This document shows positions 1-5,513 of a stretch of DNA of 6,289 bases, piece by piece; positions within the stretch are counted from its first letter, which is position 1; the number at the start of each line of letters is the position of its first letter. Source of the DNA: Acinetobacter sp. (GTDB taxonomy: Bacteria; Pseudomonadota; Gammaproteobacteria; Pseudomonadales; Moraxellaceae); assembly GCA_030523805.1 (NCBI GenBank), contig JAUNHS010000029.1, positions 9,213 through 15,501 of the forward strand, written 5' to 3'. Below the pieces are notes generated by a model. That model saw nothing but the letters and a program-made list of their open reading frames with translations, ran no database searches and was not told the DNA's origin. Both the position numbers and the translations under genes were made by a program.

Positions 1-500
1 GTATTTGGCTTGAGATCCAAGTGTTCTAAAATATATTTTGCCAAAGCATAATATTTCCCAGAAGGCTTAAAAATACGATTATGATCTACCGTTGTGGTCT
101 CTTGAGAATTTTGATCAAATAAATAACGTTGTTCGTTATTTTCAAGCACAATCATTAAGCCACCATTCGCAATGGTGTGTAAACCACTATCAAATGACGC
201 ATTTTCATTATCATGCAAGATTAAATAACGAACATTGTTATTTATCGGTTGTTTAGAATATACACCAACCATATATTGCTCATTTTGTATATTAAATGGC
301 TTATAGTGGTATTGAATTTGGTGCTTTTTGGCAAATTCTAAATTGCCCCTGAGCTGTAGATCTAAATCGTGAGTTTGACTTACAGAAGAAATATTTGCTT
401 GAGTATTTGGATTGTTTTCTGTACGGTCATTACTTTGTGAATAACAACTAATCAATAATAGGCTCACAAGAGCAAAAGACTTTTTTGTATAAGACATCAT
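1..500 (-). CDS. Putative lipoprotein with M14 carboxypeptidase-like motifs (C-terminus beyond the window)
   Basis: The frame is open from an ATG-ATG pair (500 or 497) to the window edge, giving 165-166 residues, so the gene is partial. Numbering from the second Met, the N-terminus has Lys5-Lys6, a hydrophobic run and the lipobox L-I-S-C with Cys18, which predicts a lipid-anchored envelope protein. A polar linker follows. The later part holds H95-D-N-E98, an Arg at 124 (NNEQR) and D138-H-N140-R141-I-F143. HxxE followed by an Arg and then DxNRxF is the order of zinc-ligand and substrate-binding residues in M14 carboxypeptidases and related amidohydrolases; the third zinc ligand (His) would lie outside the window. 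This family assignment is inference. The start lies 24 nt after the SH3-like gene, with no good Shine-Dalgarno, suggesting co-transcription and perhaps coupled translation. That the gene is real is very likely; its enzyme activity is uncertain. Confidence 0.8.
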   Translation of the reverse strand, partial: MMSYTKKSFALVSLLLISCYSQSNDRTENNPNTQANISSVSQTHDLDLQLRGNLEFAKKHQIQYHYKPFNIQNEQYMVGVYSKQPINNNVRYLILHDNENASFDSGLHTIANGGLMIVLENNEQRYLFDQNSQETTTVDHNRIFKPSGKYYALAKYILEHLDLKPN

Positions 501-524
501 AATTTAAATCACAGCACAGGATAA

Positions 525-872
525 TTAGTCTTCTAATGAACCAACATGGAAATTAATATATTTACTAAATACATAACCTACACGACCATGTGCAGAGACT
601 TTGCACCAAGAACCAACATCTCCATAAGCAGCACGGTCAAAGCGTTGCACTTTTTGTCCAGAGCAATTTAAAATTCTTAACTGTGTCCCGTCGTATAATT
701 TTGCAATTCTTTTTGCATTCGCTTTTGGTGCTGTACGCAAGATGATATAACCATCTACATCTGTAGAAACATAACCATAGTGGTGTCCAGCGTATGCTTG
801 ATTTGCCACAGCAGGGGTTGCCACAGCGAAAGAACATAACAAAGTGCCTAATGCGAATAATTTAGTTTTCAT
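525..872 (-). CDS. Secreted SH3-like (SH3b) domain protein
   Basis: The 115-residue product begins with a classic signal peptide: Lys2/Lys4, hydrophobic residues 5-18, and Ala-X-Ala cleavage options after Ala23 or Ala28. The mature part looks like one bacterial SH3 domain: GYIILRTAP at 41-49, the strand and turn AKLYDGTQLRIL at 57-68, then GSWCKV at 87-92 and the closing HGRVGYVFSKYI at 95-106. Such domains usually bind peptidoglycan or other envelope ligands. Cys70 and Cys90 are the only cysteines in the mature protein and could form a periplasmic disulfide. There is no catalytic domain, so a binding or accessory role is likely. The start is well supported: AAGGAG lies 5 nt upstream of the ATG. 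It has its own promoter region downstream of the strong terminator that closes the preceding operon, and it leads into the lipoprotein gene 24 nt later. A joint role with that lipoprotein at the cell wall is inference. Confidence 0.88.
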   Translation of the reverse strand: MKTKLFALGTLLCSFAVATPAVANQAYAGHHYGYVSTDVDGYIILRTAPKANAKRIAKLYDGTQLRILNCSGQKVQRFDRAAYGDVGSWCKVSAHGRVGYVFSKYINFHVGSLED

Positions 873-904
873 AAATACTCCTTAAATGCTATGAAAAATA
901 AAAA

Positions 905-934
905 ATCCTAACAATTATATATATATGTTGTCAA
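905..934 (-). promoter_or_regulatory. Candidate sigma-70 promoter for the SH3-like/lipoprotein unit
   Basis: On the minus strand a perfect -35 TTGACA (929-934) is followed after 18 bp by TAGGAT (905-910, 4 of 6 matches). A perfect TATAAT (914-919) also lies nearby but is only 9 bp from that -35, so it would need another one; none is good. The site is 33 nt or more upstream of the start codon, in a very AT-rich stretch between the upstream terminator and this gene. Which -10 is used is not decidable by eye. Confidence 0.5.
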
Positions 935-1007
935 TCAAATAAAATTTAATAAAAACAATTGGTTATCGTTATTTTTGAAAAATGTTTAATTATTTTTTAT
1001 ACAGTAG

Positions 1008-1042
1008 AAAAACAAAAAGCCCCACGCAAAGGGTGGGGCTTT
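1008..1042 (-). terminator. Strong intrinsic terminator closing the metX-metW-Sel1 operon
   Basis: A perfect 10-bp inverted repeat (AAAGCCCCAC at 1016-1025 and GTGGGGCTTT at 1033-1042) with a 7-nt loop. On the minus strand it is followed by TTTTTGTTTTT, and it begins 16 nt after the Sel1 gene stop codon. The A-tract on one side and T-tract on the other give the textbook form for minus-strand transcription. It separates this operon from the SH3-like gene. Confidence 0.93.
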
Positions 1043-1058
1043 ATAAGAGATTAAGCAA

Positions 1059-1631
1059 TTATTGTGCTTGAATCCAACGGTCTGCATTATCTCGTGCAGT
1101 ACGGATTTGATCTTGCGATAAGTTTGCCGCTAAAGCTAACTTTTTACCTTCAGACAAGCGAATGACTTTATTGTCTAACATACCATCACGAGTAGAAAGT
1201 TCATACCATTGGTAAGCATTCACAAAGTTTTTCTTTTTCTCTTCCATTACAGCTAAATTGTAGCTGGCACGGTTGTCGCCATTGCTGGCAGCTTTTTCAA
1301 AATATTTACGAGCGAGCGTTTCGTCTTTTTTCACGCCTACGCCATCAGCATACATACGACCTACATTAAGTTGAGCAGATGCTAAACCTTGGTCTGCAGC
1401 AGCTTTAAACCATGTAAATGCTTGAGCATTGTCCTGCTGTACACCTTGACCACGCTGTAAGCGAGAGCCTAAATAAAATTGTGCTGCTGCATTGCCTGCT
1501 TTTGCTGCTTGGTTTAGGCTTTGAATATCCATGGTTGCATATTGAGCCGAAGATACATTATTTGTACCGTAGTTTGCATTTGCCGCAAGGCTGGTTAAGC
1601 CTAAAATGGCACTCATCAATACTTTTTTCAT
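1059..1631 (-). CDS. Secreted Sel1-like repeat protein, translationally coupled to metW
   Basis: The 190-residue product has a signal peptide (MKK, hydrophobic 4-16, probable cleavage after Ala19 in A-N-A). Two clear Sel1-type repeats follow at about 47-82 and 83-118, each with the A-x-x-x-L-G ... G-x-G-V ... A-x-x-W/Y-F-x-x-A-A pattern, and a third degenerate copy at about 119-150 (ASYNLAVMEE ... AYQWYELS). Sel1 repeats form paired-helix solenoids that mediate protein-protein contacts. No enzyme domain is visible; the remaining C-terminus is charged and helical in appearance. The start ATG shares four bases with the metW stop (ATGA, 1628-1631) and has only a weak purine stretch upstream, so translation probably depends on ribosomes finishing metW. 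A strong terminator follows. Its link to methionine synthesis is unclear: the export signal places it in the envelope whereas MetX and MetW are cytoplasmic. Confidence 0.9.
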   Translation of the reverse strand: MKKVLMSAILGLTSLAANANYGTNNVSSAQYATMDIQSLNQAAKAGNAAAQFYLGSRLQRGQGVQQDNAQAFTWFKAAADQGLASAQLNVGRMYADGVGVKKDETLARKYFEKAASNGDNRASYNLAVMEEKKKNFVNAYQWYELSTRDGMLDNKVIRLSEGKKLALAANLSQDQIRTARDNADRWIQAQ

Positions 1632-2221
1632 CGTTTACTCACTTGGTAAATAGCTATTTCACCGAACAGATTTGGCAAGCACTTACTGAGTAAGCTATCT
1701 TGCTGTCGTCCATCTACGGCGAGACGATTAAGAATAAGAATATCGTTTTCTGCACATAAGGCTTCAAAATCCTTAAATGTGCAAAGGTGAATGTTAGGCG
1801 TGTTGTACCACATATAAGGCAATGCCTCAGAGACTGGCATCATACCTTTTAACGCAAGGAATGAGCGTGTTTTCCAATGAGCAAAGTTTGGAAAAGTAAT
1901 AATCGCTTGCTTGCCCACACGCACCATATCTCTCAATAGTTTGTCTGGGGCATCTACTGCTTGCAGTGCTTGGGTCATAATGACAACATCAAATGATTGG
2001 TCGTCAAATACGCCTAACCCTAAATTTAAATCTTGCTGGATAATATTCAGACCACGAGCAATGGCACTGGCAATTTTGTCTTGATCAATTTCCAGTCCGT
2101 AGCCTTGAATTTGGGCATTTTGCTTAAGTTGTGCAAGAAACGCTCCATCTCCACACCCTAAGTCTAACACACGAGAGCCTGATTTGATCCACTTTTCTGC
2201 TAACTGTTGATCAATTCTCAT
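1628..2221 (-). CDS. metW: MetW, methionine biosynthesis protein (SAM-methyltransferase fold)
   Basis: The 197-residue product, normal for MetW, carries a class I methyltransferase nucleotide-binding loop V-L-D-L-G-C-G-D-G at 18-26, the acidic strand end GYGLEID (40-46), and FDVVIMTQALQ in the position of motif II. MetW-type signatures follow: a GKQAIITFPNFAHW stretch and LPYMWYNTPNIHLCT. In the family MetW is encoded beside MetX and, as I recall, is required for activity of the succinyl-type MetX; a true methyl acceptor is not established. It starts 53 nt after metX, and an in-frame stop upstream rules out a much longer form. The Shine-Dalgarno is weak (GCGGGG about 7 nt before ATG). Its TGA overlaps the next start codon. 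Confidence 0.95.
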   Translation of the reverse strand: MRIDQQLAEKWIKSGSRVLDLGCGDGAFLAQLKQNAQIQGYGLEIDQDKIASAIARGLNIIQQDLNLGLGVFDDQSFDVVIMTQALQAVDAPDKLLRDMVRVGKQAIITFPNFAHWKTRSFLALKGMMPVSEALPYMWYNTPNIHLCTFKDFEALCAENDILILNRLAVDGRQQDSLLSKCLPNLFGEIAIYQVSKR

Positions 2222-2274
2222 ACAAATACCCCGCTTTTTTTGTTACATCTTGTGATTTTCATCGCATTTTTCAT
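2218..2274 (-). other. 18-codon intercistronic ORF bridging metX and metW
   Basis: Immediately after the metX stop (TAA then ATG with no gap) is an ORF encoding MKNAMKITRCNKKSGVFV, whose TGA overlaps the metW ATG as ATGA. Ribosomes terminating on metX could re-initiate here and hand over to metW, which has only a weak ribosome-binding site. It may equally be chance. No Shine-Dalgarno dedicated to it was seen beyond the end of metX. Confidence 0.25.
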
Positions 2275-3411
2275 TTATTCTACATTTGAACCTAAAAAAG
2301 CTCGTAGGGTTTTTACATAGAGCGGAATAGGGAATAAAAATGAATCATGCCCTTGTTCTGCATCAATATCTAAATAGCTGACAGGTTTTTGATTGCGAAT
2401 TAAGGCATTGACAATTTCTTGTGAACGGCTTGGAGCAAATCGCCAATCCGTTGTAAAAGAAATCACCAAGAAACGGCATTGCGTTTGAGCCATTGCTTGT
2501 TCCAATGAGCCATCAAATTCTCGTGCAGGGTCAAAATAGTCTAGGGCTTTGGTCATAATCAAGTAGGTGTTGGCATCAAAATTACGGCTAAATTGCTCGC
2601 CTTGATAGCGTAAATAGCTTTCTACTTGAAATTCTACATCAAAACCGTACATAAATTTGCCAGATTTTAAATCACGTCCAAATTTTTGCTTCATGGCTTC
2701 TTCTGACAAATAGGTAATATGTCCCACCATGCGTGCTAAAATTAAGCCACGTTTTGGGTAACTGTCTTGCTCTAAATAGCGACCGTCATAAAAATCAGGA
2801 TCGGATAAAATAGATTGGCGTGCAACTTCATTAAAGGCGATATTTTGTGCCGATAATTTTGGTGCAGAAGCCACCAATACGCAATTTCGTAAACGGTTTG
2901 GATAATCTACCGACCATTGCATGGCTTGCATTCCACCCATTGAACCACCAACAATGGCGTGCCAGACATCAATGCCTAAACGATCCGATAGCATGGCTTG
3001 TGTTTTGACCCAATCTCGCACCGTAACCAATGGAAAATCAGGGCCATAGGGGCGATTATTATTTTCAGGATTGGGAGAAATTGGCCCAGTTGAACCATGA
3101 CAGCCACCAATATTGTTGAGTGCAACCACAAAAAATTGTGTGGTATCAATGGCTTTTCCAGGCCCGATACAAGTATCCCACCAGCCAGCTTTACTATCAT
3201 CTTCATGATGATAGCCCGCAGCATGATGATGTCCCGATAGGGCATGGCAAATTAATATGGCATTGGACTTATCGGCATTGAGTGTACCGTAAGTTTCAAC
3301 CATTAAATCAAAGCGTGGCAAAGTACGACCGCATTCTAAAGTGAGCGGTTCTTCAAAGCTAAATTTTTGTGGGCGTACAATGCCAACAGAATCTTTAGGG
3401 GGGAATGACAC
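2275..3411 (-). CDS. metX: MetX, homoserine O-acyltransferase (probably succinyl type)
   Basis: An alpha/beta-hydrolase-fold enzyme that acylates homoserine at the first committed step of methionine synthesis. Starting at GTG 3411 it has 378 residues. Visible are the oxyanion-region [11 protein letters not shown] (56-66), [12 protein letters not shown] (99-110), the nucleophile elbow G-G-S157-M-G-G, and the remaining triad members Asp322 (TTDWRF) and His355 (EQGHDSF). Arg324 beside the catalytic Asp is, from memory of family work, typical of succinyl-CoA-using MetX, and MetW next door fits this. The GTG start is preferred over the longer frame beginning at TTG 3462: it matches where I recall Acinetobacter MetX beginning (MSFP...), it has TAAGG 9 nt upstream, and the longer form would add a 17-residue non-family extension across the promoter/terminator region. 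No ATG lies between. It heads the metX-metW-Sel1 operon. Confidence 0.95.
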   Translation of the reverse strand: MSFPPKDSVGIVRPQKFSFEEPLTLECGRTLPRFDLMVETYGTLNADKSNAILICHALSGHHHAAGYHHEDDSKAGWWDTCIGPGKAIDTTQFFVVALNNIGGCHGSTGPISPNPENNNRPYGPDFPLVTVRDWVKTQAMLSDRLGIDVWHAIVGGSMGGMQAMQWSVDYPNRLRNCVLVASAPKLSAQNIAFNEVARQSILSDPDFYDGRYLEQDSYPKRGLILARMVGHITYLSEEAMKQKFGRDLKSGKFMYGFDVEFQVESYLRYQGEQFSRNFDANTYLIMTKALDYFDPAREFDGSLEQAMAQTQCRFLVISFTTDWRFAPSRSQEIVNALIRNQKPVSYLDIDAEQGHDSFLFPIPLYVKTLRAFLGSNVE

Positions 3412-3443
3412 GTTTTTTGACCTTATGGTAATATTAAAAATAG

Positions 3444-3478
3444 AATAGAAAAAGGATACCAAAAACAGTACCCTTTTT
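3444..3478 (-). terminator. Probable intrinsic terminator after leuA (overlaps a metX promoter)
   Basis: An 11-bp inverted repeat (3449-3459 with 3468-3478, 8-nt loop). In minus-strand RNA the only non-Watson-Crick pair is G-U, whereas in plus-strand RNA it would be an A-C mismatch, so the hairpin favours the leuA direction. The right arm ends in TTTTT and is followed by CTATTC. It lies 64 nt past the leuA stop. The stem is AU-rich, so it may be leaky or act instead as an operator. Confidence 0.55.
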
Positions 3479-3481
3479 CAA
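3453..3481 (-). promoter_or_regulatory. Candidate metX promoter
   Basis: On the minus strand TTGAAA (3476-3481, 5 of 6) and TATCCT (3453-3458, 4 of 6) are separated by exactly 17 bp. The predicted start near 3446 gives a 5' UTR of about 35 nt that contains the TAAGG ribosome-binding site of the GTG start. An alternative pair lies slightly downstream (TTGGTA, 18 bp, TTTAAT). The inverted repeat of the terminator covers the spacer and -10. Confidence 0.4.
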
Positions 3482-3490
3482 ATGTTCATG

Positions 3491-3518
3491 CTTTAAACGT
3501 GAAGTATCTCACGGAAAG
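3491..3518 (-). promoter_or_regulatory. Small hairpin in the leuA-metX spacer
   Basis: CGTGA (3498-3502) pairs with TCACG (3509-3513) around a 6-nt loop, and outside small internal loops CTTT (3491-3494) pairs with AAAG (3515-3518). It has no U-tract, so it is not a terminator; it could protect the leuA mRNA 3' end. No riboswitch consensus was recognised. Confidence 0.3.
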
Positions 3519-3541
3519 CGTTGTCATCACTGCTGAATGGC

Positions 3542-5245
3542 TTAAACCGCAGCAGCAATCACTTGTTTGGTATCCAACACGCCTTTGATGATTAGACGGT
3601 TGATAGACGCTACAATCGCTTCAATAGACGCTGTTACGATATTGTCGTGAATGCCGACACCAAAACCACTAATACCTGCATTATCAGAGAGTTGTAACTC
3701 AATAATGGCGAGTGCTTTGGCACTTGCACCACCTGTACCGATGCTCTTTTCTTCGTAATTTAACACATCAATTGGTAATTGCAAAGCGTTCAACACTGCA
3801 GAAATAGGGCCATTGCCTTCGCCTTTTAAAGTATGTGTTTCTTGACCGATTTTAACGGTAATGCTGATTTGTTGCTGACCGTTATTGTCCGTCAAGCTAT
3901 AATTTTGCACTTGGTAATGATTTTGACCTGTGTACAAATAGCTTTCCGTGAATAATTGCCAAATTTGCTCTGCAGATACTTCTGTTTCGTTGGTATCTGT
4001 CCATTTTTGCACCACTTGACTAAATTCAATTTGCAAGCGACGTGGCAAATGTACACCATAATGTGCTTCAAGCAAGTAAGCAATACCGCCTTTACCTGAT
4101 TGTGAATTGACACGAATAACCGCATCGTAATTACGACCTAAATCTTTTGGATCAATCGGCAAGTATGGCATATCCCAAATTTGTTCATTCTTTTGGTATT
4201 CAAAGCCTTTTTTAATCGCATCTTGGTGCGAACCTGAGAATGCAGTAAATACTAAATCGCCTGCATAAGGGTGGCGTGGGTGAACGGGTAAGCCTGTACA
4301 TTCTTCAACTGTGGCAATGATTTCATTGATATTTGAAAAATCTAAATGTGGTGCAACGCCTTGCGAGTACATATTCAACGCCATCGCTGCGATGTCCACA
4401 TTACCTGTACGTTCGCCATTGCCAAATACACAACCTTCTACACGGTCTGCACCTGCCATTAATGCCAATTCTGAAGCGGCAATACCACAACCACGGTCAT
4501 TATGACAATGCACGGAAATCAACACACCATCACGGCGAGCAATATTACGGTGCATCCATTCTACTTGGTCGGCATAGACATTTGGCGTAGAAACTTCCAC
4601 TGTTGCAGGCAAGTTTAAAATCACTTTATGCTCTGGGCGAGCGTCCCAAATTTCGGTTACCGCATCGCAGACTGCTTTTGCCACTTCTAGTTCTGTCGCT
4701 GAAAAGCATTCTGGTGAATATTGGAATGTCCAATTGGTATTTGGATATTTTGCTGCATATTGTTTCACCAATGTCGCACCGTTCATTGCCAATGCTTTTG
4801 CACCGTCAATATCCACATTTAATACTTTTTGACGGAACGTTGGTGAGTTTGAGTTGTAAATATGCACAATGGCATTTTTTGCACCGTCTAAGGCTTCAAA
4901 AGTGCGTGAAATTAAGTGTTCACGGGCTTGAACGAGTACTTCAATATGCACGTCATCAGGAATATGACCTTCTTCAATCAATTTGCGTGCAAAGTCAAAA
5001 TCAATTTGTGAAGCCGATGGAAAGCCGATTTCAATGTGTTTAAAGCCAACTTTGACCAACATTTGGAACATTTTCATTTTTTGTTCCATGTTCATCGGTT
5101 CAAAAATGGCTTGGTTGCCATCACGCAAATCGGTACTCATCCAAATTGGTGCTTGTGTGATTTCGTTATTTGGCCATTGGCGATCTGGCAAATCTACACG
5201 CTGGTACATACGGCGGTATTTTTGGCTAGGATCTTGCAACATCAT
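3542..5245 (-). CDS. leuA: LeuA, 2-isopropylmalate synthase (long form)
   Basis: Condenses acetyl-CoA with 2-oxoisovalerate to 2-isopropylmalate, the first committed step of leucine synthesis, in the cytoplasm. The 567-residue protein is of the long LeuA type. The catalytic barrel shows [10 protein letters not shown] (37-46, with metal-ligand Asp39), the metal-binding H246-C-H248-N-D-R-G, and [11 protein letters not shown] (275-285). A linker domain follows, and the C-terminal third has the LeuA regulatory-domain pattern ([15 protein letters not shown], then [17 protein letters not shown]), where leucine normally gives feedback inhibition. The start is secure: AAGGAG (5253-5258) sits 7 nt before ATG 5245; a second ATG follows directly. 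It is preceded by a 5' leader of about 210 nt with a leucine-rich ORF and hairpins, so transcription or translation is probably leucine-controlled. metX follows after 130 bp. Confidence 0.98.
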   Translation of the reverse strand: MMLQDPSQKYRRMYQRVDLPDRQWPNNEITQAPIWMSTDLRDGNQAIFEPMNMEQKMKMFQMLVKVGFKHIEIGFPSASQIDFDFARKLIEEGHIPDDVHIEVLVQAREHLISRTFEALDGAKNAIVHIYNSNSPTFRQKVLNVDIDGAKALAMNGATLVKQYAAKYPNTNWTFQYSPECFSATELEVAKAVCDAVTEIWDARPEHKVILNLPATVEVSTPNVYADQVEWMHRNIARRDGVLISVHCHNDRGCGIAASELALMAGADRVEGCVFGNGERTGNVDIAAMALNMYSQGVAPHLDFSNINEIIATVEECTGLPVHPRHPYAGDLVFTAFSGSHQDAIKKGFEYQKNEQIWDMPYLPIDPKDLGRNYDAVIRVNSQSGKGGIAYLLEAHYGVHLPRRLQIEFSQVVQKWTDTNETEVSAEQIWQLFTESYLYTGQNHYQVQNYSLTDNNGQQQISITVKIGQETHTLKGEGNGPISAVLNALQLPIDVLNYEEKSIGTGGASAKALAIIELQLSDNAGISGFGVGIHDNIVTASIEAIVASINRLIIKGVLDTKQVIAAAV

Positions 5246-5262
5246 GGTAAAACTCCTTGCAA

Positions 5263-5295
5263 ATCATCATATTCAGTTTATTGCGTAATGATGAT
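5263..5295 (-). promoter_or_regulatory. Hairpin next to the leuA ribosome-binding site
   Basis: A perfect 8-bp inverted repeat, ATCATCAT (5288-5295 on the minus strand) and ATGATGAT (5263-5270), with a 17-nt loop. It ends only 4 nt before the AAGGAG Shine-Dalgarno. The stem is AU-rich and weak, but its position suggests it could affect ribosome access to leuA or compete with upstream leader structures. Confidence 0.35.
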
Positions 5296-5358
5296 GGCGT
5301 ATTGCTATATTATTCAATTAAAAAATTCAAATGTGCTACAGTTCGGAAAGTAAAGAAA

Positions 5359-5457
5359 TTATGCGTGCCAAAGGCACAGCAGTAGAGCGAAACCTAAAAG
5401 ACTAGATTTGCGAATAGGAAGAGATAAGTCGGAATGATTAAAAATATGTGTGTTCAT
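5359..5457 (-). CDS. Candidate leucine leader peptide for leuA
   Basis: A 32-codon ORF (33 if the ATG at 5460 is used) in the leuA 5' leader, on the same strand and ending 113 nt before the leuA start. Eight of 32 residues are Leu; six cluster in the last 13 residues (SSLLGFALLLCLWHA at 18-32), including CTA-CTG-CTG in a row. Biosynthetic operons controlled by attenuation carry just such ORFs enriched in the end-product amino acid. The last codons overlap a GTGCC/GGCAC hairpin, and the Leu triplets sit at and within its 5' base, so a ribosome stalled for lack of charged tRNA-Leu would cover the left arm. The upstream promoter predicts the transcript start exactly on the A of ATG 5457, so the ORF may be translated without any 5' UTR; no Shine-Dalgarno is present. 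I do not recognise the peptide from a named family; the role is inferred from composition and position. Confidence 0.65.
   Translation of the reverse strand: MNTHIFNHSDLSLPIRKSSLLGFALLLCLWHA
5362..5381 (-). promoter_or_regulatory. Leader hairpin at the end of the leucine-rich ORF (possible attenuator)
   Basis: On the minus strand GTGCC (5373-5377) pairs with GGCAC (5365-5369) around a TTT loop, extended by TGC (5379-5381) with GCA (5362-5364) past a one-base bulge. The TAA of the leader ORF follows directly, then TTTCTTTACTTT. The U-tract is interrupted, so it may be a pause or weak terminator. TGTGC of its left arm could alternatively pair with GCACA at about 5332-5336, upstream of a TTTTTT run, giving a mutually exclusive structure. 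Confidence 0.5.
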
Positions 5458-5460
5458 CAT

Positions 5461-5474
5461 TTGACTATAGTCAA
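5461..5474. promoter_or_regulatory. Perfect 14-bp palindrome over the leuA -10 box (candidate operator)
   Basis: TTGACTATAGTCAA is its own reverse complement. The leuA leader -10 hexamer lies at its centre, and the palindrome ends 3 nt short of the predicted start site. A dimeric repressor bound here would block RNA polymerase. No regulator can be named from the sequence. Confidence 0.45.
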
Positions 5475-5492
5475 TCATCTATCGCTTGTCAA
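5464..5492 (-). promoter_or_regulatory. Near-consensus sigma-70 promoter of the leuA leader
   Basis: On the minus strand a perfect -35 TTGACA (5487-5492) is separated by exactly 17 bp from the -10 TATAGT (5464-5469, 5 of 6). Counting 7 positions downstream of the -10 puts +1 at 5457, the first base of the leader ORF ATG. Three CAAGC motifs (5484-5488, 5494-5498, 5506-5510) run upstream from the -35. Confidence 0.78.
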
Positions 5493-5513
5493 TGCTTGCC
5501 AAATGGCTTGCAA

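Noticed and set aside
953..973. Possible Fur-like box upstream of the SH3-like gene (AATAACGATAACCAATTG on the minus strand)
   Set aside because: About 12 of 19 matches to the consensus by eye, and it lies upstream of the -35 in a very AT-rich stretch where such matches arise easily.
971..983. Perfect AT palindrome ATTTTT-G-AAAAAT upstream of the SH3-like gene
   Set aside because: Pure A/T composition in an AT-rich spacer; too low in information to support an operator.
3486..3527. 13-codon ORF (MTTLSVRYFTFKA) between leuA and metX that might be a metX leader peptide
   Set aside because: It contains no Met codon beyond the start, has no ribosome-binding site, and lies upstream of the predicted metX transcript start.
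3530..3555. CTGCTG/CAGCAG inverted repeat across the leuA stop codon
   Set aside because: No T-tract follows on either strand, and the repeat arises from the GCA-GCA-GCT-type alanine codons at the LeuA C-terminus.
4311..5353. Long plus-strand open frames opposite leuA (for example 4603-5043)
   Set aside because: They are antisense shadows of the strongly supported leuA gene, with no ribosome-binding site and no domain-like protein sequence.
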